DNA of 64,000 nucleotides from Manis javanica (Eukaryota; Chordata; Mammalia; Pholidota; Manidae): NCBI RefSeq assembly GCF_040802235.1, contig NC_133169.1, positions 43,841,034 through 43,905,033 of the forward strand, given 5' to 3'. This document shows, in pieces, positions 11,066 to 20,762 of the stretch. The position numbers and the translations under genes are program-made. The notes under the pieces are model-generated. The model did not search any database, was not told where the DNA came from, and saw only the letters and a list, made by a program, of their open reading frames with translations. Every line of letters starts with the position of its first letter. Position 1 is the first letter of the stretch.

Positions 11066-11459
11066 TGTGATGGACTGAATGTTTGTGCCCATCAGAATCC
11101 CTGTGATGGAGGCCTGACCCCAGTGAAGCTGTGCTTGGAGATGGAGCTTCTAAGGGTGTAAGTAGGTTAAATGAGGTCATGAAGTTGGGGCCCTGATCAG
11201 ACAAGATCAGTGTCCTCAAAGAAGAGATGCCAGAGCTCACACTTTCTCTCCACGCACATGCACACAATGAGGAAAGGCCATATGAGGACAGAGAGAAGGT
11301 GGCCATCTGCAAGCCACAAAGGGAGCTCTCACCAGGAAGTGGATTGGCCTGGACATTGATCTCAGACACTCAGTCTCCAGAACTGTCAGAAAGAATTTTC
11401 GATTCCTTCAAGCGCCAAATCTGTTTCTTTTGTACTGGCAGCCCAAGCAGACTAATACA
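11066..11459 (+). mobile_element. MLT1-type LTR (ERVL-MaLR fossil)
   Basis: It begins TGTGATGGACTGAATGTTTG and ends GCCCAAGCAGACTAATACA, the canonical ends of MLT1 LTRs. Internal landmarks are TTAAATGAGGTCATGAAG, ATATGAGGACAGAGAGAAGG, TGGCCATCTGCAAGCC and CTCCAGAACTGTCAGAAAG. It is an old, mammal-wide, solo element. The open frame on the minus strand across it is incidental. Confidence 0.88.
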
Positions 11460-12627
11460 GATAGTAAGCTTTCTTCATTCAGAATCACAGTCAAAACACA
11501 GAAACCTGCCTCTGGCACAAGAGATGTTTAATGCCCCATCCCTGTTTCCTTGACCTGGCACTCTCCTTCTCTCATGTCCTAGGCACAACCATAGAGGGAT
11601 TTCTGATTCTCTCCTTAGACAGATTCATGTGAGAATATCAGCAAGGTGCCCAGGGTGCTCAGGGAAGCAGACTGGGGCACTGCATCACTTGAGGCACAGG
11701 AGAAGATGGGAATGCTGATGGAAGAGGAGGGGAGGAACAGGAATGCATTAGCCAGGGGAGGCCAGAGCTTGTCTCATGGGGAAGTGAGGAGAGGGGAAGA
11801 AGGAGAAAGAGAGGCACCTGAGCTGGAGAGGGACGGGAGAGAGGAAAGAGAAACAGGCAAGCCAGTGGGTGAACAGGGTGAGCAAGGCGTGGAGGTGACA
11901 TGCCACAAAGGGGACAGGTTTCCACGTTACCTCCAAGGAAGAAAAGGAACTTAGCCCCATTTTTATCCCCAGATATTTTCATATCCCCAAGATTTGCCAG
12001 TGAGAAACATTCCAGGCCCGTGATGCTCGCTCTACATTTGTTCTGCGGAAAATGTATGTAACACTATGTTGACTTTGTGCACCAAATCAGGATGATACGA
12101 GTTGGTACTCAGGGCCCAAGATAATGTGAAAGATAACCAGACAATTAGGGAACCATGGATATTTAAAATCTATATGGCCTCTTTGCCAAGAAATTGAACA
12201 ATTATACAGGAAAAAACCTACAACATTTGATGAAGAAACTAAGTGAGCTTCTCTCCTTTCTACCCTGATCATGTCATCTCCACACCTCATCTCCCTCCTA
12301 TTTCCTTCCTCCTCCATAAAATGATTATCAGAAATGGATAGTAAACAAACTAATGGGACTAAAGAAATTTACATACTATATGCATTTCCTCTCTCTAGTT
12401 CCTCCCGTCACAAGGATATGCTACCCTGAGGCCAACAGTGGAGGTAGTGGAATCTGACTGTGATGTTCTAGGAAGCAGAAGTGAGCTTCATTTTTACCTG
12501 CCTTGTCTGCTCCCATGGCCTGACTGGGTATTGTACACAATATTTGACTTTTATAACCATGATAATGGTAAGATAGGAGTTAGGGTTTTCTAGCTTACTG
12601 AATAATCCATAGTGAGAATCATACCAG
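11460..12627. other. intergenic with purine-rich tract
   Basis: Bases 11690-11870 are strongly purine-rich (GAGGAGGGGAGGAACAGG and GAGAGGGGAAGAAGGAG types) and generate open frames on both strands that are glutamate/arginine-rich or serine/proline-rich. These are composition artefacts. Bases 12000-12627 hold nothing recognised; they lie downstream of the OR9A gene and may contain its 3'UTR. Confidence 0.5.
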
Positions 12628-13590
12628 CTAAACCTGAGAGAATAGTTTATCCTTGAAGAGTTGACAGCAGTGTTTCATATTATCCTGAAGAGCCTCTTTG
12701 ACTTTGTCATTCTGGAGTGTGAAGATGAAAGGGTTCAGGAAAGGGGTTAACACACAAATCAACAGGGAAACTACCTTATTGTACTCAACTGCCTGTGTTT
12801 GCTTGAGTTTCACGTAGAGGAAGAGGCAGCTGCCATAGCCGATCACAACAAAGGTGATGTGGGAGGCACACGTACAGAAGGCCTTCCTCCTGCCGGAGGC
12901 GGTGGGCATCCTAAGGATGGTGAAGATGATGTAGGTGTAGGAGACAATTGTTGGGGCCAGAGAACCAATGACAATGAAAACAGCCATTAAAAACAGAACA
13001 AACTCTATGAAAAGAGTGTCATCACAGGATAGTTTGAGCAGTTGCCCTCAGTCACAGTAAAAATTGTCTAACACATTTGATTTGAGGAAAGTAAACTGAA
13101 ATGCAGCATAGACGGGCCAGATTTCAGAAAAGAGACCAAACAGCCATGAGGCAATTACCACCCAGATACAGGTTTGATTGTTCATGATGATGATGTATCT
13201 CAAGGGGTGACAGACAGCCATGTAACGGTCCACAGCCATTGTTCCCGCTATTGCAAACTCTGTGGTCCCTAAAGCAAGGTACAGGAAGACCTGGGTGACA
13301 CACACAGTCAGAGATATTGTCTGCATTCCAGGAAGCAGCAGTCCCCAGAGCATCAGTGGGACTATAATGGATGTGATCAGAATCTCCAAAGCAGAGAGAT
13401 GACCGAGGAAGGAATACATGGGGAACTGCAGGCGTTTATCAACAGAGACAATCACTATGATGACAGCGTTTCCCATCAGTATCACTGAGTAGAAGAAAAA
13501 GAATACAGAAAAAAGAAGGTGGTGTAGTTCCTGGGACCCAGAGAAACCAAGAAAACAGAATTCAGTAGCACTAGAGTGATTGCTCATCAC
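12628..13590 (-). pseudogene. OR9A: OR9A-type olfactory receptor, one in-frame stop
   Basis: A single-exon class II olfactory receptor, a 7-TM odorant GPCR of olfactory neuron cilia. One continuous frame covers 320 codons, matching the usual 310-320 length of OR9A2/OR9A4, interrupted only by a TGA at codon 181 (plus strand 13048-13050). The N-terminus has an NHS glycosylation site (residue 4). GN of TM1 is at 40-41, the TM3 cysteine at 97, MAVDRYMAVCHPLRY at 118-132 (the MAYDRYVAIC motif), and the ECL2 cysteine at 179. After the stop come GQLLKLSC, KAFCTCASH at 236-244 (TM6) and PFLNPFIFTLQN at 283-294 (TM7, with Q for the usual R). From memory the closest human relatives are OR9A4/OR9A2, which read CDRGQLLKLSC at the stop, so the change is probably CGA to TGA at a CpG. 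Translation stopping here would lose TM5-TM7. The near-perfect frame suggests recent or polymorphic loss. Confidence 0.93.
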
Positions 13591-13784
13591 TAGTTCTTGT
13601 TTCTGTTCCTTGATTATAGATCAAAAGAGAGGTAACACTGCTCCACATGGTTCTGTTCTCAAGAGATAAGAGACATATTAGGGTGAGAACTTTGTTCACC
13701 CTGGTGATCAGGTGAGATTCTCCTACTAGTATCTGCACAAAGCCAGACCTAAATGTTGTCACCTGAAATCTATCTCAATGGTTA
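13591..13784. other. 5' flank of OR9A gene
   Basis: Upstream of the OR9A start on the minus strand. OR genes usually have non-coding 5' exons spliced just ahead of the ATG, but I cannot place a convincing acceptor here. Confidence 0.3.
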
Positions 13785-14075
13785 GCTGCCTATAATGGGC
13801 AAATAAACCTTTTATCATTGGGTTGAAGTAAACCTTCCTTGTCTTTTTCACTTTGGATGTGCCTTCTCAAAGGGGACAGAGTCTAAGACCATTTAGTGGC
13901 CAGTTTTAATGCTAAATTGATCAGCTTCTCCAGGCCTGGGATTGTCCTACTTGCTCGTGGGTTAACTGCAACAGATGACACAATGGCACTCCAAGTAATG
14001 CTCAAACCATGGAACTTTGAACCCTATGCCTCATCCTTATTGGTACTGCATAGACCCACCATGGGATCAGCAGAA
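13785..14075. repeat. diverged direct duplicate, copy A
   Basis: Matches 15764-16055 in the same orientation at roughly 70% or better by eye. Shared strings include AAGTAAACCT, ATGTGCCTTCTCA/GTGTGCCTTCTCA, TTGATCAGCTTC/TTGACCAGCTTC, CCTGGGATTGTCCTA/CCTGGGACTGTCCTA, and AGACCCACC near the end. It lies directly upstream of the OR9A gene. It may be a local segmental duplication or two copies of an unrecognised interspersed repeat. Confidence 0.75.
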
Positions 14076-15763
14076 AAGAGGCAGAGGGTCTAAAACCAGC
14101 ATCCCCGCTTTCCCAAGATTTTGTTAACCTATACAGAGCAGTAAGATGTCCAAATGGGAGCTCTAGAGCTTGGATTAATTTCCCAGAGAAGACTGATTCT
14201 TCTTTAACTCCATTTTCTTTCCAAAATCTTGGGAGCAGGGGAAGATGACACTGACCCTGGCATCATAGACCCAAGGCCATCAACTACTCAGACATCTGGA
14301 TTTCTGCCCCACACTTTATCCATCCCATTACCCAGATGTCATCTCCTTGGAGGGTTCTTTTCAATTACTCTACCAAGACAGGAAAGACATGTTCATTCTT
14401 AAACTTCAGTTTTCTTCAAAGCACTTATTATAATACCAAATATTACATGTGCAATTGCTTTTTCATTCCTTCATTTAACATTAAACAAACACAGCAGTGA
14501 AGAGTACAAAGAGAAATCCTGCCCTATGGGGCTTATAGCCAAGCAGGGTTTAGAGACTAGACCACACACAAGTAAATAATATAAAAGATGAAATTTCATT
14601 ACTCATGCCAACAATTTAAAAAATTAAGCAAGGAAGAGAGACAGGAAGTTTAACTTTATGCTTCACTACTGATCTATGAAAATAACACCCCTGAGGGCAA
14701 TGCCATGTTTTTATACCTACATAATATTCCTTAGCCATGGAAGTAAGCAATGCTGAAAACTTTTGGGAGATGATGGATGTAAGGATGTATGATATATGCT
14801 TAAATATCACTTGGTCCTGGCTAGGGCTGATTAGGCCATATCCTCTCTCTCCTAGTCTTCTTGGTTCCCTTCCTGCCTCACATTGCCATTTTCCCTTCTC
14901 CTGCTGATGCAACCTCCACAATATCTTTGTGGCTTTTTTATTGATGTGCAAACACACTTCACGGACAGAACTCTTGAAAGAACTCAGTGGTTTGCTCCCC
15001 ATGATCTCTGCATAATCAGCACAGGGTGAAGAAAATGAAAGAGAAGGACCCTGGCGGAGGTGAGGGAGCTGTGCCCACCCCTGGCATTGGGTCTGGAAGA
15101 ACCAAATCAGCTCTCCTCTAGGCAGGGATATCAGGTGGGGAGCCCATCCACTCTGCTCTTCCTCTACCCCACTCTTCAGGCTCCTGGTGACCTGGTGCCA
15201 GAAGGCAGCCAAGACCAGAACTTCCCAACCTGATCCTCTCCTACTCTTTCCTTTGCAGAGGAGAACCCCGAGAAGACTCACCTCTATCAGTGGAGGCTTC
15301 ACCACCACTTCTAGTCTCCGGTCTATTGCTGAGCCATGCACGGGGGCCAGAGCAACTTGCTGCTGTCTCCACTCATGGTGAAGAAGGAAATTGTCCACAA
15401 AGGAACATAGGAAAAAGTTCAGAAATAATAGCATTGTAGGGTGGTGAGGGTCTAACATTGTCTCCTTCCCTTCTGCTTCCTTCCTTCCCAAGGGGACTTA
15501 GTCACTGAGGTTCCTGTTCCTAAATAGCTCAGCTTCAGGGCATCCCTAAGCAATCAGTCTGAGGAGAGCAGAACAAATTTTAGGTATTCCCATTTTTGAC
15601 CAATTAACTTGGAGAACATTTTTAAAGTTTTTGCTTAATGGGAAAATCTGAAATTTCACCAATCAGAGGCTTCTCAATACCACTGCTGCCTTCTCCAAAG
15701 GCCCCAAACCTAGGTTTCCAAAAGATGTCTCACAGACTCTAGGCAGATCACCCCTCCTGCCCT
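14076..15763. other. region between duplicate copies; L2 fragment and long ORF
   Basis: Bases 14465-14595 (CATTCCTTCATTTAACA, CTATGGGGCTTATAGCC) resemble an L2 3' end in minus orientation. Bases 14616-15491 contain the longest open frame of the window (291 codons, minus). It has no recognisable domain, no OR motifs, and a composition that looks non-coding. By position it is where a duplicated OR9A coding region would be expected if the flanking block marks a gene duplication, but I see no OR similarity in it. Confidence 0.5.
14465..14595 (-). mobile_element. L2 LINE 3' fragment
   Basis: The plus strand reads like the complement of the L2 tail: a CATTCCTTCATTTAACA start, an ACACAGCAGTGAAGAGTACA stretch, CCTGCCCTATGGGGCTTATA, and an AAGTAAATAATATAAAAG end. 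It is old and diverged. Confidence 0.6.
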
Positions 15764-16055
15764 TTATTGGGCATGGAATGAGTGAAAACACCTTCTTTCG
15801 GCACCAAAGTAAACCTCCCTTGTGTTTATTTCTCTGCTGGGTGTGCCTTCTCAGAGGATAAGACCTTTCATACTGGCCACTTCTAATGCTACATTGACCA
15901 GCTTCCTCAGCCCTGGGACTGTCCTATTGGTTCTTAGGTGAACTGTCCCAGATGACATAACAGCACTCTACATGATGTCCAAAGCAAGGAACTTCGAACT
16001 CCATACTTTACCTTTTTTAGTATCACCCAGACCCACCTTGGTCTAGACATTTCCC
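15764..16055. repeat. diverged direct duplicate, copy B
   Basis: Second copy of the block at 13785-14075, same orientation, about 1.98 kb downstream. The match fades after AGACCCACCTTGG, although weak similarity (TTTCCCAGGATTATTTTAGG versus TTTCCCAAGATTTTGTTAAC) continues for a few tens of bases. Confidence 0.75.
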
Positions 16056-16715
16056 AGGATTATTTTAGGAATGTGAGCCAGAATCAGCCCTCACCTCCCA
16101 GAATGAAACACCAGAATTAATCTCTAAAACATGGACCAATACCAAAAAGCCTATATACTGGTCTCAGTCAATGTTTTGAATTCACCAGAAAGCCCCTACA
16201 AAGCCTGATTTCTCCTTCACTCATTTTACAGAGGACCTGCTCCTAACCCTGTGGATCCTCTGGAACACAGTGGAGAGGTTCAGTCCCTAAATCTAACTCC
16301 AATCTCTGCTACTGTCTCAGTGTCCACTACTCTGGACATAGGTGCATCTGTGCGCATTCAAGCAAGATTCCTCCACCTATTTACTTCTATATCATTTCTC
16401 CCATCACCAGCTGGGCTCTTTAAAGTGGGTAGAGCATAATGATGGTCTAATATGGGCAGCTGTATTTACAGTCTGGAACAAGTGACAAAATGTAAATTAG
16501 AAACATGCTTGATTTTAGAGGAGACGAAAGTGAGAGTTACAAAATATTTTCTAGATTGCATTTGAAATTACCTGCTTAATCTGAGAAGGCTAGTTGGTAC
16601 AGAAGGGTATAAATTGGGAATAATCTTCCTCTCAGTTCCTTAATTGCCTAAGCCAACCAGACTGCCACATAATCTTAAAGACATCTCTTAGGTTTGTGTT
16701 TGAATGTCCTTTTAA
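16056..16715. other. intergenic, nothing assigned
   Basis: No gene or named repeat is recognised. The short open frame at 16251-16439 has no family features. Confidence 0.5.
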
Positions 16716-17060
16716 CCTAACTGCTCTGAAAATCTGTTTAATTATGTTTTCTCTCTCACTTAACAATATATAAAAGACACTGTCCCATACCAATATATCA
16801 CAACTTTTTCTGTTTTTGCATAGTATTCCATTGTATGGATGTCCCATTCTTTATTAACTAATACTCTATTAAAGATTTTTTCATGTTATTTTCATTTTTA
16901 TCATAAAAAATAATGTTATAAACATTCTTACACATTTGTCGTCCATACATAATAATGTTTCTGGAATAAATACCTAGAGTTGGAATTTCTAGGTCAAAAG
17001 GTAGTCATATTGTAGCTACTGCTTTTTATTGGCACCAAATTATACTCCAAAGATTTTGGA
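16716..17060 (-). mobile_element. ancient L1 (L1ME-type) 3' fragment
   Basis: The plus strand shows the complement of an old L1 end: CTCTCACTTAACAATATATA, GCATAGTATTCCATTGTATG with GATGTCCCATTC, AATACCTAGAGTTGGAATTT and CTAGGTCAAAAGG. It is highly diverged with no frame left. Confidence 0.7.
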
Positions 17061-17383
17061 TTGATCCACTACCAACCAAAGATATAATCAAAATTTAAGA
17101 TATCTTAAAAGATAAATCAATTAAAAAACCCAATGAAATGGAAAACATTTTGAAAGATAAAAATGATCAAAACTGTTTCAAAAGGAAATTGAGCAATTGA
17201 ATATTCTTAAATATGTAAAATGAATGGAATTAATAATTGGAAATCTTCCCACACAGAAAACTATAGGTTCAGATTGTTTTTACAGATGTATTCTGTCAAA
17301 TATTTAAGGAAGAATCCTACATAAAATCTTCTAGAAAATTTGGAAAGAAGATTGTCCAATTCATTTTATAAGACCAGAATTAT
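17061..17383 (+). mobile_element. ancient L1M ORF2, left part (split)
   Basis: A-rich plus-strand sequence resembling L1 ORF2 (ACAGATGTATTCTGTCAAAT, AGAAGATTGTCCAATTCATT). It resumes at 18334 after the nested L1. The join is defined by the 14-bp duplication AAGACCAGAATTAT at 17370-17383 and 18334-18347. Confidence 0.75.
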
Positions 17384-18333
17384 ATATTTTTGCTTGTTTG
17401 TTTTTGTTTTTGTTTTATTAAGGTATCATTGATACCTTATGAAGGTTTTACACAAAACCTCTTATGAAGGTTTTACATGAAAAACATTGTGGTTACTATA
17501 CTCACTCATATTATCAAGTCCCCCACACACCCTGTTGCAGTCACTGTCCATCAGTGTAGTAAGATGCCACAGAGTCACTACTTGTCTTCTCTGTGCTACA
17601 CTGTCTTCCTTGTGACCTGTACACACAATGTGTGCCAATCACAATACTCCTCAATCTCCTTCTTCCTTCCTCCCCCTACCCTCTCCCACCCCTCCCCTTT
17701 GGTAACTGCTAGTCTTTTCTTGGAGTCTGTGAGTCTGCTGCTGTTTTATTCCTTCAGTTTTTCTTCATTGTTATACTCCACAAATGAGGGGAATCCTTTG
17801 GTATTTGTCTTTTCCACCTGGCTTATTTCACTGAGCATAAAACCCTCCAGCTCCATCCATGTAGTTGCAAATGGTAGGATTTGTTTTCTTCTTGTGGTTG
17901 AATTATATTTCATGTGTATATGTACCACATTTTTATCCATTCACGTTTTAATCAGGTTATTTGCTTTTTATGTGTTGAAACATGTGAGTTCTTTATATAT
18001 TTTGGATGTTAACCCCTTGTCAGATATGTCATTTTCAAATATATTCTCCCATAGTGTAGAATGCTTTTTCGTTCTACTGATGATATCCTTTGTTGTTCAG
18101 AAGCTTTTAGGTTTAATGTAGTCCCATTTGCTCATTTTTGCTTTTGTTCCTTTTGCCCAAGGAGATGTGTTCAGAAAAAAGTTGCTCATGTTTATATTCA
18201 AGAGATTTTTGCCTATGTTTTCTTCTAAGAGTTTTATGGTTTCATGACTTACATTCAGGTCTTGGATCCATTTTGAGTTTACTTTTGTGTATGGGGTTAG
18301 ACAGTAACCAGTTTCATTTTCTTACATGTAGCT
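17384..18333 (-). mobile_element. younger L1, 5'-truncated, nested in an older L1
   Basis: The plus strand starts with the complement of the 3' tail and 3'UTR (TTTGTTTTATTAAGGTATCA), passes the pyrimidine-rich complement of the L1 polypurine tract near 17660-17700, then the complement of the ORF2 C-terminus (CTCCATCCATGTAGTTGCAA). It ends at TTCTTACATGTAGCT within ORF2. About 950 bp remain, so the copy is strongly 5'-truncated. A perfect 14-bp duplication (17370-17383, 18334-18347) flanks it. The frame on the complement is broken. Confidence 0.92.
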
Positions 18334-19270
18334 AAGACCAGAATTATCTTGACACCAAAGATATCACAAGAAAGTAAATTTAAAAACCAACATCCCTCAT
18401 GAACAAAGATGCAGAAGTCCTTAACAAAATATTAGAAAATCAAGTCCAGCAATTTATAAATAGAATAATATACCTTTACAAATTGATGTTTTATTCCTGA
18501 AATGCAAGGCTAGTTAAACATTAGAAGGTTAATCAACATAATTTACTATGTTAATGGAATTAAAGGCCAAAACCATTTGATCATTTTAGTTGGAGCAGAA
18601 AATGCATTTAGCAAAAATTGACATCCATTGATTAAAAACTCAGAGCAAACTCAAACTAGGAATAAAGGGAACTTCCTCACACTGATAAATAACAGCTAAC
18701 AAAAAACTTGGTGTTTACATGAAGTTTAATAAGGAAAGCCTTGTGATTTCCCTCTAAGATAGGGAAGAAGTCATGGCTACCTGTTCTCACCACTTCTATT
18801 CAACACTGCACTGGAAGTCTTAGCCATTGCCATGAATCAGGAAAATAAAAAATCACAGTTAGGAAATAAAGAAAGAAAATTATTAATCCACAGATGACAT
18901 AATCCTACATGTAGAAAATCCTAAAAAGTCCACAAAAACCCACTAGACAGAGTAAATGATTATTAAGGTCACAGGACAAATCTCACTATATAAAAACCTA
19001 TTTATTGCTATATACTAGCAATGAACATTGGGAATGGAAATTAAAAACATTTTACAAGAAGATTCAACAACATGAAAAACTAGGGGATATATTGAACAAA
19101 TTGTGTCTAAGAGTTAAAACTATAAAACATTGCTGAGAGAAATTAAAGACCTAAGTAGATGAAGAAATAGTCTGTTTTCACAAATCAGAAGACTTCAATT
19201 TTTGTTAGAATGTTAATTTTTTTCCAAATTAGTCTATATATTCAATATAATTTCAATCAAAATTCCAGGA
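18334..19270 (+). mobile_element. ancient L1M ORF2, right part (split)
   Basis: Continuation of the L1 at 17061-17383. It carries decayed plus-strand reverse-transcriptase-region sequence (AACATCCCTCATGAACAAAG, ACATTAGAAGGTTAATCAAC, CAGATGACATAATCCTACAT for the FADD-box region) and later ORF2 sequence (AAAATTCCAGGAGTCTTTCT). No usable frame remains. Confidence 0.8.
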
Positions 19271-20420
19271 GTCTTTCTGTTAAATCTTTATTTCATATTT
19301 AATTTCATATTTTCTTTTTTAACATATAAATATTTCATTGTTGTATAGTTAAAACTATTTTTTACTGTCCTGAGATATATGCTTTCCTTACAAAAGTCTA
19401 TGTTCATATTCAAAGGCAATTTAAAAAGGAAAAAAATCTCATTTGTCACTTTTTACATTTAAGTTCATGTGAAACATCTTGAATTTATATTTTTTAGAGT
19501 TATAGATCTAGGGTTATATCTTTTTCCAGATATTTTCTGAATGCAATAAATATTTCTGGAATAAAAGGAAAGAAGGGAGGGAGGAAGGGAGAATAAGAGA
19601 AAGACTGACAGAAAGAGAGAAAGGCAGAGGAGGAGGAAGAGGAGAGAGAAGAACCAGCCTAGAGAACTGCCAGGGCAGGAAGTACCTCCTCTCTCCTGGC
19701 TGGTGCAAGGGGAGTGTGTGTCATAGTCGGAGGTACTAAACAAGAGATTAGAATGACTACTGATACTAATAAGGGCCGGAGAATGTCAGACATGGAAAGA
19801 AAATGGCTTCCATGACTTCATTTACATATGATGAACCCCAAACCCAGAGAGACTGAGTGCCTGGCTAAAGTCACACAGCAATTTACTAGGTGAGTTGACA
19901 TTAGTGACCAGGGACTCCTCACTCCTAGATCCACCTTCTGCATGGTGGAAAGAGACACTTTCAGCAGGGACTGATACATGGATAGTTGGCTGGCCTGAGG
20001 AACCTCTAAGGATCCTACCAACTCTGAGATTCTAAGACTCAAAAATATACTTTTGAAGATTATTCTGCCCATGAAGGTCTAATAATCAAAGCCAGGTGTT
20101 TTGAATTGAATAAAGGACATATCAACACAAAATACAAGCACAATTAAATAGCAAATCAACGAATGTGAATTGTCCTTATGAATAACAATAATCAATGTTC
20201 CTCTTTGGATATGATGAGAGCTTACTCCATGAGCTTACGTGAGTGAGTGACTTACGATCATCTCGGTATGTAGGATGGTCAAGGGTATGGCAAGGGGAGT
20301 TGGCTCCATGGAGTTGGAAGGGTGACAGCTTGGGGACTCTGAAGCCTCAGTTTCTCATTCAACCTGTAGCACTGGAACTGGCGGCCTGCAAGGCCAGTTG
20401 GCAGAGCAGATAACAGTTCC
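19271..20420. other. intergenic with polypurine tract and MIR
   Basis: Bases 19563-19660 are a polypurine tract (GGAAAGAAGGGAGGGAGGAA type). Bases 19815-19955 are MIR-like, listed separately. The remainder is unassigned. Confidence 0.55.
19815..19955 (-). mobile_element. MIR SINE fragment
   Basis: The plus strand carries the complement of the MIR core: CCCAGAGAGACTGAGTGCCT, then GGCTAAAGTCACACAGC, matching the GAGGTTAAGTGACTTGCCCA-AGGTCACACAGC pattern. It is diverged. Confidence 0.65.
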
Positions 20421-20424
20421 TGAA

Positions 20425-20762
20425 GCTGTCCATGCCTGGACACTGGGGAAATGTTATTTTACATGGCAAAGAAGACTTGGCAGGTGTGATAAGACTAAGG
20501 ACCCTGAGATGGGGAGATTATCCTGGATGATACAGGTGGGGTGAAACATTTGCAGGAATCTTAAAAGTGGAACATTTTCCCAACTGAGGTCAGAGTCAGA
20601 GGGAGAGGGTGGTGACAGAACTTGACCACACCTTGGTTGAGCACATTTGGGCCTGTGTCAAACTTCTGCCCTATGGAGTCTGTAAAGTAATAAATCTATA
20701 CTGTTTAAGCCAAATTTGTGGTCATTTTCTACAGAAGCAACAGAAAACTAATAACGTCATGA
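20425..20762 (+). mobile_element. MaLR-like LTR fossil (ERVL-MaLR)
   Basis: Landmarks in order: TTTTACATGGCAAAGAAGAC, ACCCTGAGATGGGGAGATTA followed by TCCTGGATGATAC, GGTCAGAGTCAGAGGGAG, then a terminal CTGTTTAAGCCAAATTTGTG and CAACAGAAAACTAATAACG. This is the layout of MLT1-family LTRs in plus orientation. It is old and solo; the subfamily is not fixed. Confidence 0.78.

Noticed and set aside
11646-11982. Glutamate/arginine-rich plus frame and serine/proline-rich minus frame
   Set aside because: Explained by the purine-rich tract; no family features.
13591-13762. 63-codon frame upstream of OR9A as an extra exon
   Set aside because: No OR similarity, no splice sites that would join it in frame, and OR coding regions are single-exon.
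17477-18121. 214-codon plus-strand open frame, second-longest uninterrupted plus frame
   Set aside because: It is the antisense of an L1 3'UTR and ORF2 end and matches nothing but L1 complement.
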